In this document: one piece after another, positions 1 through 5,074 of the stretch
Layout of the letters: each line of letters opens with the position of its first letter
How positions within the stretch are numbered: the stretch's first letter is position 1
DNA from: Bordetella parapertussis
GTDB lineage: Bacteria; Pseudomonadota; Gammaproteobacteria; Burkholderiales; Burkholderiaceae_B
NCBI GenBank assembly: GCA_943331855.1
Contig: CALQNE010000252.1
Location: 1-5,206 of the forward strand
DNA length: 5,206 bases
Direction: 5' to 3'
Translations under genes and position numbers: made by a program
The notes under the pieces: model-generated
What the model was told of the DNA's origin: nothing
Databases searched by the model: none
The model's input: the letters and a program-made list of their open reading frames with translations, nothing else

Positions 1-74
1 CGCTGTTTGATTTTAATCATCCGCTCGCTGGCATCACCTTGCGCGTGGATATTGATTTGCTTGGGGTGTTGTGA
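1..74 (+). CDS. fkpB: FkpB-type peptidyl-prolyl cis-trans isomerase, C-terminal end only
   Basis: Only the last 23 codons and the TGA stop are in the window, read in the frame beginning at base 3. They encode a peptide with the core [20 protein letters not shown]. The pattern (D)FNHPLAG followed by a short beta strand and a closing 'LGV' is typical of the end of SlyD/FkpB (SlpA) isomerases, cytoplasmic FKBP-fold enzymes that catalyse proline isomerisation in protein folding. The order fkpB then ispH is common in proteobacteria, which supports the call. The stop codon (72-74) shares its final A with the ATG of ispH (74-76), an overlap that favours translational coupling. The catalytic FKBP core lies outside the window, so its integrity cannot be judged. 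Confidence 0.85.
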   Translation, partial: LFDFNHPLAGITLRVDIDLLGVL

Positions 75-1057
75 TGACAATCACTTCAACCACCAACTTA
101 CAAAGCTTGCCAGGCCAGGGCGCTGAAATTGTGTTGGCGCAGCCGCGTGGGTTTTGTGCCGGTGTTGATCGCGCGATCGATATTGTTGAGCGTGCGCTTG
201 AGTTACACGGTGCACCGATTTATGTGCGGCACGAAATCGTGCATAACCGCTATGTGGTTGAAGACTTGCGTGCGAAAGGCGCGGTGTTCATCGATGAATT
301 AGAGGATGTCCCGGTCGACGGGATTGTCGTGTTTTCGGCGCACGGTGTTTCAAAAGCGGTACGCCAAGATGCAGCAAACCGCGGTTTGCAAGTGTTTGAT
401 GCCACTTGCCCGCTGGTGACCAAAGTACATATCGAAGTCGAGCGCATGCGTGCGGCCGGTCGAGAGATCATCATGATTGGTCACAAAGGTCATCCTGAAG
501 TTGAAGGTACGCTCGGTCAATCAGCCGGAGGTATGTATTTGGTTGAAACGGTACAAGATGTGTTGGCCTTGCAGGTGACGGATCCGACGCAGCTTGCGTT
601 TGTGACGCAAACGACCTTGTCGGTGGACGATGCGGCGGCTGTTGCGACAGCACTGCGTACGAAATACCCTGAAATCATCGAACCTAAAAAAAGTGATATC
701 TGCTACGCCACGCAAAATCGGCAAGACGCCGTCAAGATGTTGGCTCCTGAAGCAGATCTGGTGTTGGTTGTTGGAAGCGCGAACAGTTCAAATTCAAATC
801 GTTTACGTGAAGTGGCCGAGCGAAAAGGCATACCCTCCTATTTAATCGATGGCGCAGATTCGATCGACCCCGCTTGGTTGGTGGGTCGAAGTCGCATTGG
901 CATTTCTGCGGGCGCTTCAGCGCCTGAGCTATTGGTGCAACAAGTTATTGAACGTCTGAAGGCGCTGGGCGCCATCTCGGTTCGCACCATGCAAGGCTTG
1001 CATGAGAACGTTTCGTTTCCTCTCCCTAAGGGTTTGTCGCGCAAGGTCGCAGAATGA
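74..1057 (+). CDS. ispH: 4-hydroxy-3-methylbut-2-enyl diphosphate reductase (IspH/LytB)
   Basis: IspH performs the last step of the MEP pathway: it reduces HMBPP to isopentenyl and dimethylallyl diphosphate using a [4Fe-4S] cluster in the cytoplasm. The product is 327 aa, against 316 in E. coli, with about 17 extra N-terminal residues. The three cluster cysteines are present: C28 in [11 protein letters not shown]112 in [11 protein letters not shown] and C210 in [10 protein letters not shown]. The substrate-site residues known from E. coli are also in place: H57 (HEIVHN), H90 (SAHGV), H140 and E142 ([11 protein letters not shown]), the TQTT threonines near 178-181, the SSN at 238-240 and S282 in SAGASAPE. 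Nothing suggests a defect. I chose ATG at 74, which overlaps the fkpB stop and has a GGGG purine run at 63-66 seven bases upstream. A GTG at 71 would add one residue. The stop TGA overlaps the eda ATG, so the gene sits between two coupled neighbours. Confidence 0.97.
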   Translation: MTITSTTNLQSLPGQGAEIVLAQPRGFCAGVDRAIDIVERALELHGAPIYVRHEIVHNRYVVEDLRAKGAVFIDELEDVPVDGIVVFSAHGVSKAVRQDAANRGLQVFDATCPLVTKVHIEVERMRAAGREIIMIGHKGHPEVEGTLGQSAGGMYLVETVQDVLALQVTDPTQLAFVTQTTLSVDDAAAVATALRTKYPEIIEPKKSDICYATQNRQDAVKMLAPEADLVLVVGSANSSNSNRLREVAERKGIPSYLIDGADSIDPAWLVGRSRIGISAGASAPELLVQQVIERLKALGAISVRTMQGLHENVSFPLPKGLSRKVAE

Positions 1058-1683
1058 CCTTGACTGCATTGCAGGTCATGCAAGACGCACCGGTCATTCC
1101 GGTGATCGTGTTGCATGATGTTGCCCATGCAGTGCCTCTTGCGCAGGCCTTGGTTGCGGGCGGCATTCGTATGCTTGAAATCACCATGCGAACTCCTGTT
1201 GCGCTTGACTGTATGCGTGCGATTTGTGCTGAAGTGCCTCAGGCAATTGTGGGGGCGGGCACGGTATGCAGCACACGCGATTTGGATGCGTGTCTTGAAG
1301 CGGGGGCGCGCTTTGCCGTGAGCCCGGGCTACACGACACAATTAGGCGTTGATTGCGGCAAGCGTGGCGTACCGCTGCTGCCTGGAGTTGCTACACCGAG
1401 CGAAATTATGCTGGCACAAAATGATGGCTACACTGAGCTTAAGTTTTTTCCGGCGCTGCAAGCGGGTGGCGTTGGGATGCTCAAGGCGCTTCACGGCCCC
1501 TTCGCACATATTCAATTTTGTCCAACAGGCGGGCTCACTGCGCAAAATGCAGCTGAGTTCTTGGCGCTGCCCAACGTGGTGTGCGTAGGGGGGTCTTGGT
1601 TGGTGCCAGCCGATGCCTTGCTAAGCGCTGACTACGCGCGCATTGAAACCCTGGCACGCCACGCAGTGCAACTGGCGCGATAA
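1054..1683 (+). CDS. eda: 2-dehydro-3-deoxy-phosphogluconate aldolase (KDPG/KHG aldolase)
   Basis: Eda is a class I (Schiff-base) aldolase that splits KDPG into pyruvate and glyceraldehyde-3-phosphate; many members also cleave 4-hydroxy-2-oxoglutarate. The 209-aa product matches the usual length of about 210. Landmarks in order: PVIPVIV at 13-19, [13 protein letters not shown] at 25-37, catalytic E42 and R46 in LEITMRT, GAGTV at 67-71, the SPG phosphate/substrate loop at 90-92, the Schiff-base lysine K130 in ELKFFPA, FCPTGG at 155-160 and the phosphate-binding [11 protein letters not shown] at 179-189. All key residues are intact. The start ATG overlaps the ispH stop (ATGA) and AAGG at 1043-1046 sits seven bases upstream, so translation is probably coupled to ispH. 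No edd (phosphogluconate dehydratase) is visible. The facing gene is a KDG kinase, which implies that KDPG here comes at least partly from KDG, for example from hexuronate breakdown. Confidence 0.96.
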   Translation: MTLTALQVMQDAPVIPVIVLHDVAHAVPLAQALVAGGIRMLEITMRTPVALDCMRAICAEVPQAIVGAGTVCSTRDLDACLEAGARFAVSPGYTTQLGVDCGKRGVPLLPGVATPSEIMLAQNDGYTELKFFPALQAGGVGMLKALHGPFAHIQFCPTGGLTAQNAAEFLALPNVVCVGGSWLVPADALLSADYARIETLARHAVQLAR

Positions 1684-1691
1684 CTTTAAAG
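1684..1691. repeat. 8-bp palindrome at the convergent eda/kdgK junction
   Basis: CTTTAAAG is a perfect palindrome that begins directly after the eda stop (1681-1683) and contains the kdgK stop (1686-1688 on the minus strand). It is too AT-rich and lacks the loop needed to act as a terminator by itself. It is listed because it is the only symmetric element at a junction where two transcription units meet with just 2 bp between stop codons. It may be coincidental. Confidence 0.4.
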
Positions 1692-2669
1692 CGTAGCTTG
1701 AACTTGTTTGGCTGTTGGCAAACTTGCGACCGCACCCCAACTTTGTACCGCCAGTGATGCTGCAGTGTTCGCGTAGCGTGCCGCAGTGAGTAAGTCATCG
1801 CCAAGCGCTAACCTGGCCAACAGATTGCCACAAAAACAGTCACCCGCACCAGTTGCATCAGCCATGTCAACCACATGTCCTGGCACTAAGACGACATCAT
1901 ATTGTGGCGAGGTGATCTTGCCATTCGGTACTGGGCGTTGTTGGCTGACGAGTGCGCCCTTTGGCCCGAGTTTCAATACGACACGAGGCGCACCTTGATC
2001 GTGTGACCAACGTGTGATCATCTCGGGGTCAGTTAAGCCTGTCAACGCAATCATGTCTTCCAGGCTAGGCAAAAATAAATCGCACCGGCTAATCGTATTC
2101 GTAATATGAATACGTGCCCGTTCAATTGACCAAAGCTTCAGCCTAAGATTCGAGTCAAAAGACACGCGTGTGTGTGCGCGGCGCGCAATATCGATTGCAG
2201 CAAAAACGGTATTGCAGGCTTGCTCAGAAATTGCCAGTGAGATGCCGGAGACATGCAGCCATTTTGAACGTCCGATGATCGTAGCGGGCGTGCCTGAGAG
2301 CCAGTTGACGTTCATTTTGCTGGCTGCCGAATCTGAACGTCGATAGCTAAAGGCATGGCCGTGCGGGCCATGGGTCACAAAATAAATGCCGGTGGATGCA
2401 TGCGCATCCAGTTCGAGGCCTTCGGTGTTGACGCCCTCTGTCTTCCACAGTTGACGCAGTTGTTGCGCAAACAAGTCATCGCCTAATCGGGTGAGGTAGG
2501 CGGTGCGCACCCCAGCGCGTGCGGCTGCAATGGTGGCATTGCTGGTGTCGCCTCCGAAGCCTTGTAAATATTGAGGTTGATCAGGTGAGGTTTGGTTGAA
2601 TTCAACCATGGCCTCACCTAGCGCAACAATTTCAATATTTTTTTCGTGACGTGTTGTAGCTAAAACCAT
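1686..2669 (-). CDS. kdgK: 2-keto-3-deoxygluconate kinase, PfkB/ribokinase family
   Basis: This cytoplasmic sugar kinase is predicted to phosphorylate KDG with ATP to KDPG, the substrate of the facing eda product. The 327-aa protein is of normal length for the family. Visible motifs: the N-terminal strand VALGEAMVEF (15-24), the sugar-binding GGDTSN (39-44), YRRSDSAAS (109-117; KDG kinases commonly have YYRAGSAAS), FDSNLRLKLW (171-180; typically FDPNLRxxLW), KLGPKGAL (233-240) and the PfkB signature DATGAGDCFCGNLLA (271-285), with D277 as catalytic base and GAG as anion hole. The specificity is inferred from these motifs plus the eda neighbour; another sugar acid or ketose kinase remains possible. 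It lies downstream of and in the same frame as the hydrolase gene, with 117 bp between. The ATG at 2669 has no recognisable Shine-Dalgarno sequence, and no ATG, GTG or TTG lies upstream in frame, although the frame is open back to the hydrolase stop. A direct repeat straddles the start. Confidence 0.88.
   Translation of the reverse strand: MVLATTRHEKNIEIVALGEAMVEFNQTSPDQPQYLQGFGGDTSNATIAAARAGVRTAYLTRLGDDLFAQQLRQLWKTEGVNTEGLELDAHASTGIYFVTHGPHGHAFSYRRSDSAASKMNVNWLSGTPATIIGRSKWLHVSGISLAISEQACNTVFAAIDIARRAHTRVSFDSNLRLKLWSIERARIHITNTISRCDLFLPSLEDMIALTGLTDPEMITRWSHDQGAPRVVLKLGPKGALVSQQRPVPNGKITSPQYDVVLVPGHVVDMADATGAGDCFCGNLLARLALGDDLLTAARYANTAASLAVQSWGAVASLPTAKQVQATL
2640..2663 (-). repeat. Direct repeat, copy inside the first codons of kdgK
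   Basis: Read on the minus strand, this copy is TTAGCTACAACACGTCACG followed by A5. It matches the copy at 2686-2708 with two substitutions and one 1-base gap. It encodes LATTRHEK at residues 3-10 of KdgK. The two copies start 45 bp apart, exactly 15 codons, so the upstream copy would read LATTRYKK in the same frame. It may be a tandem duplication of the gene start, or a pair of binding sites for a regulator; the sequence alone does not decide. Confidence 0.7.
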
Positions 2670-2685
2670 ATCAATCTGAGGTAAT

Positions 2686-2708
2686 TTTTTGTAACGTGTT
2701 GTGGCTAA
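2686..2708 (-). repeat. Direct repeat, copy upstream of kdgK
   Basis: Read on the minus strand, this copy is TTAGCCACAACACGTTAC followed by A5, ending 16 bases before the kdgK ATG. It pairs with the copy at 2640-2663 inside the coding sequence. Its place, where a ribosome or a repressor would bind, makes a regulatory role possible. I do not recognise it as the binding site of any known regulator, and it is not clearly palindromic. Confidence 0.7.
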
Positions 2709-2737
2709 GTTGCGTAAGGTGTTATGGATCGGTCCAG

Positions 2738-2766
2738 GCGCCTCGGAAACTTTTTTCGCAAGGCGC
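2738..2766. repeat. Inverted repeat between the hydrolase gene and kdgK
   Basis: On the minus strand, GCGCCTT (2766-2760) can pair with GAGGCGC (2744-2738) through six Watson-Crick pairs and one G-T pair. Inside it, GAAA and TTTC can add four more pairs around a small loop. No T-run follows on the minus strand, so it is not a standard intrinsic terminator. It could weaken read-through from the hydrolase gene into kdgK, or stabilise the 3' end of the hydrolase message. This is a prediction from base pairing alone. Confidence 0.4.
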
Positions 2767-2786
2767 GCTGAGTCTAAGGCTTCGAG

Positions 2787-3890
2787 TTATTTAGGCTGCA
2801 CAAGTAAACCATCCTGATAAAACCGAGCGACCTCGTTAAACAGACTAAATCGCTTGACTTCATTCATGACGCCATGGGTTCCGTCACTTAGCATCACCAT
2901 TTTTTTATTGGGCGAGTTGGTCATTAACGGAAACAACGTTTCTGCCATGTAGGGCGGGGTATCGGCATCCCACTCAGCCAAAATTAACAACGTGGGTACG
3001 GTAAGTAATTTAGGATCAAAGACAGGTTTTCCGGCGCTCCAGAACAAACGGCTGTCTTGCACGCTGCCATTTGGTGCCCGAACGTACTTTGGATTGGCTT
3101 GCGCACCGACAGGATCTGAGGCAAAAGTAGCCTCGGCCCAGGCGTCAAACCAGGCCTGAGGTTGTGGGTCTCGTCCGGGTTGTACGCCAGTGCTTTTGCG
3201 TTTAAAGGCCGCTTCAACCGTGACGGTACGATAGGCACCTAATTGACCGCCTGAGTCGGTCAGAGATGCGCTTTTGCGTAACCAAACCGGCGCGTAGAGT
3301 ACTAGTCGGTTTACCTTGTCAGCGTGGCGTGTGGTGTACAGCGCTGTGATGGCAGTGCCCCAAGAGTGGCCGATCACATTGATCTTCTCGACCCCGCGGC
3401 GCTTGCGCACAAAATCTGCTGCGGCAGCATAATCGCGCGCTGCAGTATCGGTATCAGCGATCGGTTTGTTTTGCATGGCCGGTTGATCCATCTCAGCTGG
3501 GCGGGTTGATTTGCCGTAGCCGCGGATATCGACCATATAAATGTCAAAGCCTTGTTGTGCCAGCACGTCCATCCAAGATAAGCCATCTAAGCGTAGATCA
3601 AAACCCGTCTCTGACGGATAGGTTGCGCCATGTACAAATAGAACAACATTGTCCTTGTTGAAAGAGGTTGTTGTCGCTAAGCGCTTGTTTCGCACATAGA
3701 GGTTAATCCCAGCGTCGCCGCTAGGCACCATAAAGTCCTCAATCACGAGTTGAGAGTTGGCGGCCACGGTGATGGCGGGTGTGTTTGCTGCCGTCTGGGT
3801 TGCGCATCCGTTCAGTAATAAGGCGGCGGCGCCTAGGGTCGTTAACGTGACAAACTGACGAAGTCGTTGAAACGGTGATCGTGCGTTCAT
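2787..3890 (-). CDS. Alpha/beta-fold hydrolase, predicted outer-membrane lipoprotein
   Basis: This is a 367-aa alpha/beta hydrolase (esterase/lipase superfamily) of unknown substrate. The N-terminus is a lipoprotein signal: basic residues (R4, R9, R11), a hydrophobic stretch and the lipobox LLNGC with the modified cysteine at C29. The residue after it is Ala, not Asp, which favours sorting to the outer membrane. The catalytic parts follow in the usual order: HG at 87-88 (oxyanion region, LFVHGATYP), the DIRGYGKSTRP strand-loop near 121-131, the nucleophile elbow GHSWG at 174-178 with S176, the likely acid D308 or D310 in AEWDADTPP, and H339 in DGTHGVM. The triad looks complete, with a cap-like insert of roughly 90 residues before the acid. 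I chose ATG at 3890 over a TTG 39 bases upstream because GGAG lies seven bases before it and the signal peptide then has normal length. No neighbour indicates the substrate, and a link to sugar-acid metabolism is unproven. Confidence 0.88.
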   Translation of the reverse strand: MNARSPFQRLRQFVTLTTLGAAALLLNGCATQTAANTPAITVAANSQLVIEDFMVPSGDAGINLYVRNKRLATTTSFNKDNVVLFVHGATYPSETGFDLRLDGLSWMDVLAQQGFDIYMVDIRGYGKSTRPAEMDQPAMQNKPIADTDTAARDYAAAADFVRKRRGVEKINVIGHSWGTAITALYTTRHADKVNRLVLYAPVWLRKSASLTDSGGQLGAYRTVTVEAAFKRKSTGVQPGRDPQPQAWFDAWAEATFASDPVGAQANPKYVRAPNGSVQDSRLFWSAGKPVFDPKLLTVPTLLILAEWDADTPPYMAETLFPLMTNSPNKKMVMLSDGTHGVMNEVKRFSLFNEVARFYQDGLLVQPK

Positions 3891-3897
3891 GGGTAGT

Positions 3898-3901
3898 CTC
3901 C
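3898..3901 (-). promoter_or_regulatory. Shine-Dalgarno sequence of the lipoprotein hydrolase gene
   Basis: On the minus strand GGAG lies seven bases before the ATG at 3890. It decides the start in favour of this ATG over the in-frame TTG at 3929, which would put 13 extra residues ahead of a normal lipoprotein signal. Confidence 0.7.
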
Positions 3902-4016
3902 GGATTATCCGAGCCAAAGAAAAAGGCAACTCAGTTTTATTTGTATGAATAGAGTACTAGAGCGAGCCCCTGTCCGCAAGAAGCATGCGATCCCCTGTTG
4001 CGTGCGAAAATCGGAT

Positions 4017-4037
4017 GCAAACACATGGGTCGTTTGC
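4017..4037. repeat. Inverted repeat in the divergent intergenic region
   Basis: GCAAAC (4017-4022) and GTTTGC (4032-4037) form a perfect 6-bp dyad around a 9-base spacer. It lies in the 187-bp region between the divergent starts of the hydrolase (3890) and phosphoesterase (4078) genes, about 40 bases before the latter. The position would suit an operator acting on one or both genes, but a dyad this short can occur by chance. I do not recognise the regulator. Confidence 0.3.
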
Positions 4038-4040
4038 GAC

Positions 4041-4070
4041 TTGATCGATTTTGGCGTGCTTTTCTAGCAA
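4041..4070 (+). promoter_or_regulatory. Possible promoter of the metallophosphoesterase gene
   Basis: TTGATC (4041-4046) resembles a -35 box in four of six positions. TAGCAA (4065-4070), 18 bases on, is a poor -10 box. If it is real, transcription would begin close to 4077 and the message would have almost no leader, which would fit the absence of a Shine-Dalgarno sequence before the ATG at 4078. The match is weak. Confidence 0.2.
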
Positions 4071-4077
4071 ATAAACA

Positions 4078-4896
4078 ATGAAACTTTGGGCGATTTCCGA
4101 TTTGCATCTTGGTGTGATGGCTAACCGACAAGGTTTGCGGGCCTTGCCTGCACATCCTGCAGATTGGCTGATCTTGGCGGGTGATATTTGTGAAAGTACA
4201 GAGCTGTTGATCGAAGCCTTTACGCTGTGCACGCAAAAATTTGCAAAAGTGTTTTGGGTGCCCGGTAATCACGAACTGTGGCTTGTCGATCGGCGTCAAG
4301 ATGGGATGACGAGCCCGATGAAATATGACGAGCTTGTACAGGCGGCAAGGCGACTGGGCGTGGTGACACCCGAAGATCCTTGGGTGGTGTTTCCGCCCAC
4401 GGGTGAGGTGATTGTGCCGTTATTTACTTTGTATGACTATAGCTTTCGGCCTGATCATGTCAGTCGCGAAGGCGTGATTGCCTGGGCCGCCGAAATCGAT
4501 AATGTTTGCTCAGATGAGGTGGCTATTCATCCCGGCGAAATGAAGTCGATGGACCAATGGAATGCTGTGCTGTGCGAGCAGGCCGAGGCACGCTTCACGC
4601 GCGAACTTGCGCCCGATGCGCGAACAATTCTGGTCAGCCATTTTCCGTTGCGCGAAGATTTAGTTCGTATCCCGCGCGTGCCGCGGTTTACCCCCTGGTG
4701 TGGCACACGGCGTACGCATGATTGGCATGTGCGTTACCGAGCTGTAGTGGCCATTAGCGGTCATTTGCATGTGCGGCACACCGACTGGCGCGATGGAGTC
4801 AGGTTTGAAGAAGTTTCGCTCGGGTATGCGCGCCAGTGGGATCCGGCTAAGGGCCTGCAGCATTACCTGAGGCTAGTGTGTGGCGCTGACGATTAA
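4078..4896 (+). CDS. Calcineurin-like metallophosphoesterase
   Basis: This 272-aa cytoplasmic protein (no signal peptide) carries every metal-ligand motif of the calcineurin-like phosphoesterase fold: D8 and H10 in ISDLHLG, D36 in LAGDI, N64 and H65 in VPGNHELW, H188 in LVSHFP, and H229 and H231 in SGHLHVRHTDW. A dinuclear metal centre that hydrolyses a phosphoester is therefore expected. The start is secure: an in-frame TAA lies at 4072-4074, and the first metal motif begins only eight residues in. There is no clear Shine-Dalgarno sequence. The style of the protein (LWAISDLH at the N-terminus, then PADWLILAGD and VFWVPGNHELW) recalls a subfamily that in actinobacteria sits beside 4'-phosphopantetheinyl transferase genes and includes the mycobacterial phosphopantetheinyl hydrolase PptH. 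That similarity is from memory and unverified; no transferase is in the window. The substrate is unknown. Confidence 0.9.
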   Translation: MKLWAISDLHLGVMANRQGLRALPAHPADWLILAGDICESTELLIEAFTLCTQKFAKVFWVPGNHELWLVDRRQDGMTSPMKYDELVQAARRLGVVTPEDPWVVFPPTGEVIVPLFTLYDYSFRPDHVSREGVIAWAAEIDNVCSDEVAIHPGEMKSMDQWNAVLCEQAEARFTRELAPDARTILVSHFPLREDLVRIPRVPRFTPWCGTRRTHDWHVRYRAVVAISGHLHVRHTDWRDGVRFEEVSLGYARQWDPAKGLQHYLRLVCGADD

Positions 4897-4916
4897 AGCC
4901 ACTCTATGGTTCTGTT

Positions 4917-4931
4917 TGGTCTAACGGACCA
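4917..4931. repeat. Short hairpin just after the metallophosphoesterase gene
   Basis: TGGTC (4917-4921) and GACCA (4927-4931) form a perfect 5-bp stem with loop TAACG, 20 bases after the stop at 4896. No T-run follows, so it is at best a weak or factor-dependent termination or 3'-end element. It is the only hairpin close behind this gene. Confidence 0.35.
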
Positions 4932-4947
4932 GTCATACTTCATCGTT

Positions 4948-5018
4948 CCTCGCAAATCCTCACGTCACTCGCCTATTTGATGATTCCGATGTAGCTTTAG
5001 ATTGCACCCATTGCGAGG
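4948..5018. repeat. Perfect 8-bp inverted repeat with 55-base spacer
   Basis: CCTCGCAA (4948-4955) and TTGCGAGG (5011-5018) are exact reverse complements. They lie in the 178-bp gap between the metallophosphoesterase stop and the Tat-signal gene start, and the right arm is followed by TTTTGATT. They could close a large structured leader or terminator for the upstream gene, or be a split protein-binding site upstream of the next promoter. I see no coding gene or recognisable riboswitch inside. Confidence 0.4.
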
Positions 5019-5020
5019 TT

Positions 5021-5050
5021 TTGATTACGCTTGGACGACTGCTGTTTTAT
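5021..5050 (+). promoter_or_regulatory. Possible sigma-70 promoter of the Tat-signal gene
   Basis: TTGATT (5021-5026; four of six -35 consensus bases) and TTTTAT (5045-5050; four of six -10 bases) are 18 bases apart. Transcription would start near 5057, giving a leader of about 18 bases before the ATG at 5075. The match is modest, and another start cannot be excluded. Confidence 0.25.
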
Positions 5051-5074
5051 TCACAATTTTTCTTGAGACTCTCC

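Noticed and set aside
838..1341. 167-codon open frame on the minus strand across the ispH-eda junction
   Set aside because: It lies entirely antisense to two well-conserved genes; its translation is rich in Arg, His and Cys with no recognisable motif, as expected of a shadow frame.
1706..1723. GTTTG/CAAAC inverted repeat near the end of kdgK as a terminator for eda
   Set aside because: The stem is only 5 bp, lies inside the kdgK coding sequence and has no T-run after it on the plus strand.
2670..2786. Possible ancestral fusion of the hydrolase and kdgK, since the frame is open between them
   Set aside because: Thirty-nine codons without a stop is not rare by chance, and the hydrolase and kinase each have a complete domain with a natural end and start.
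3891..3929. TTG start that would lengthen the hydrolase by 13 residues
   Set aside because: The ATG at 3890 has a well-spaced GGAG and gives a standard lipoprotein signal; the longer form would only prepend residues to it.
3937..4299. 120-codon minus-strand frame over the intergenic region and the start of the metallophosphoesterase
   Set aside because: It overlaps the conserved metal-binding N-terminus of the phosphoesterase and shows no domain, signal peptide or Shine-Dalgarno sequence.
4906..4980. 24-codon ORF starting ATG GTT CTG downstream of the metallophosphoesterase
   Set aside because: It has no Shine-Dalgarno sequence and no recognisable motif, and its length is expected by chance in a non-coding gap.
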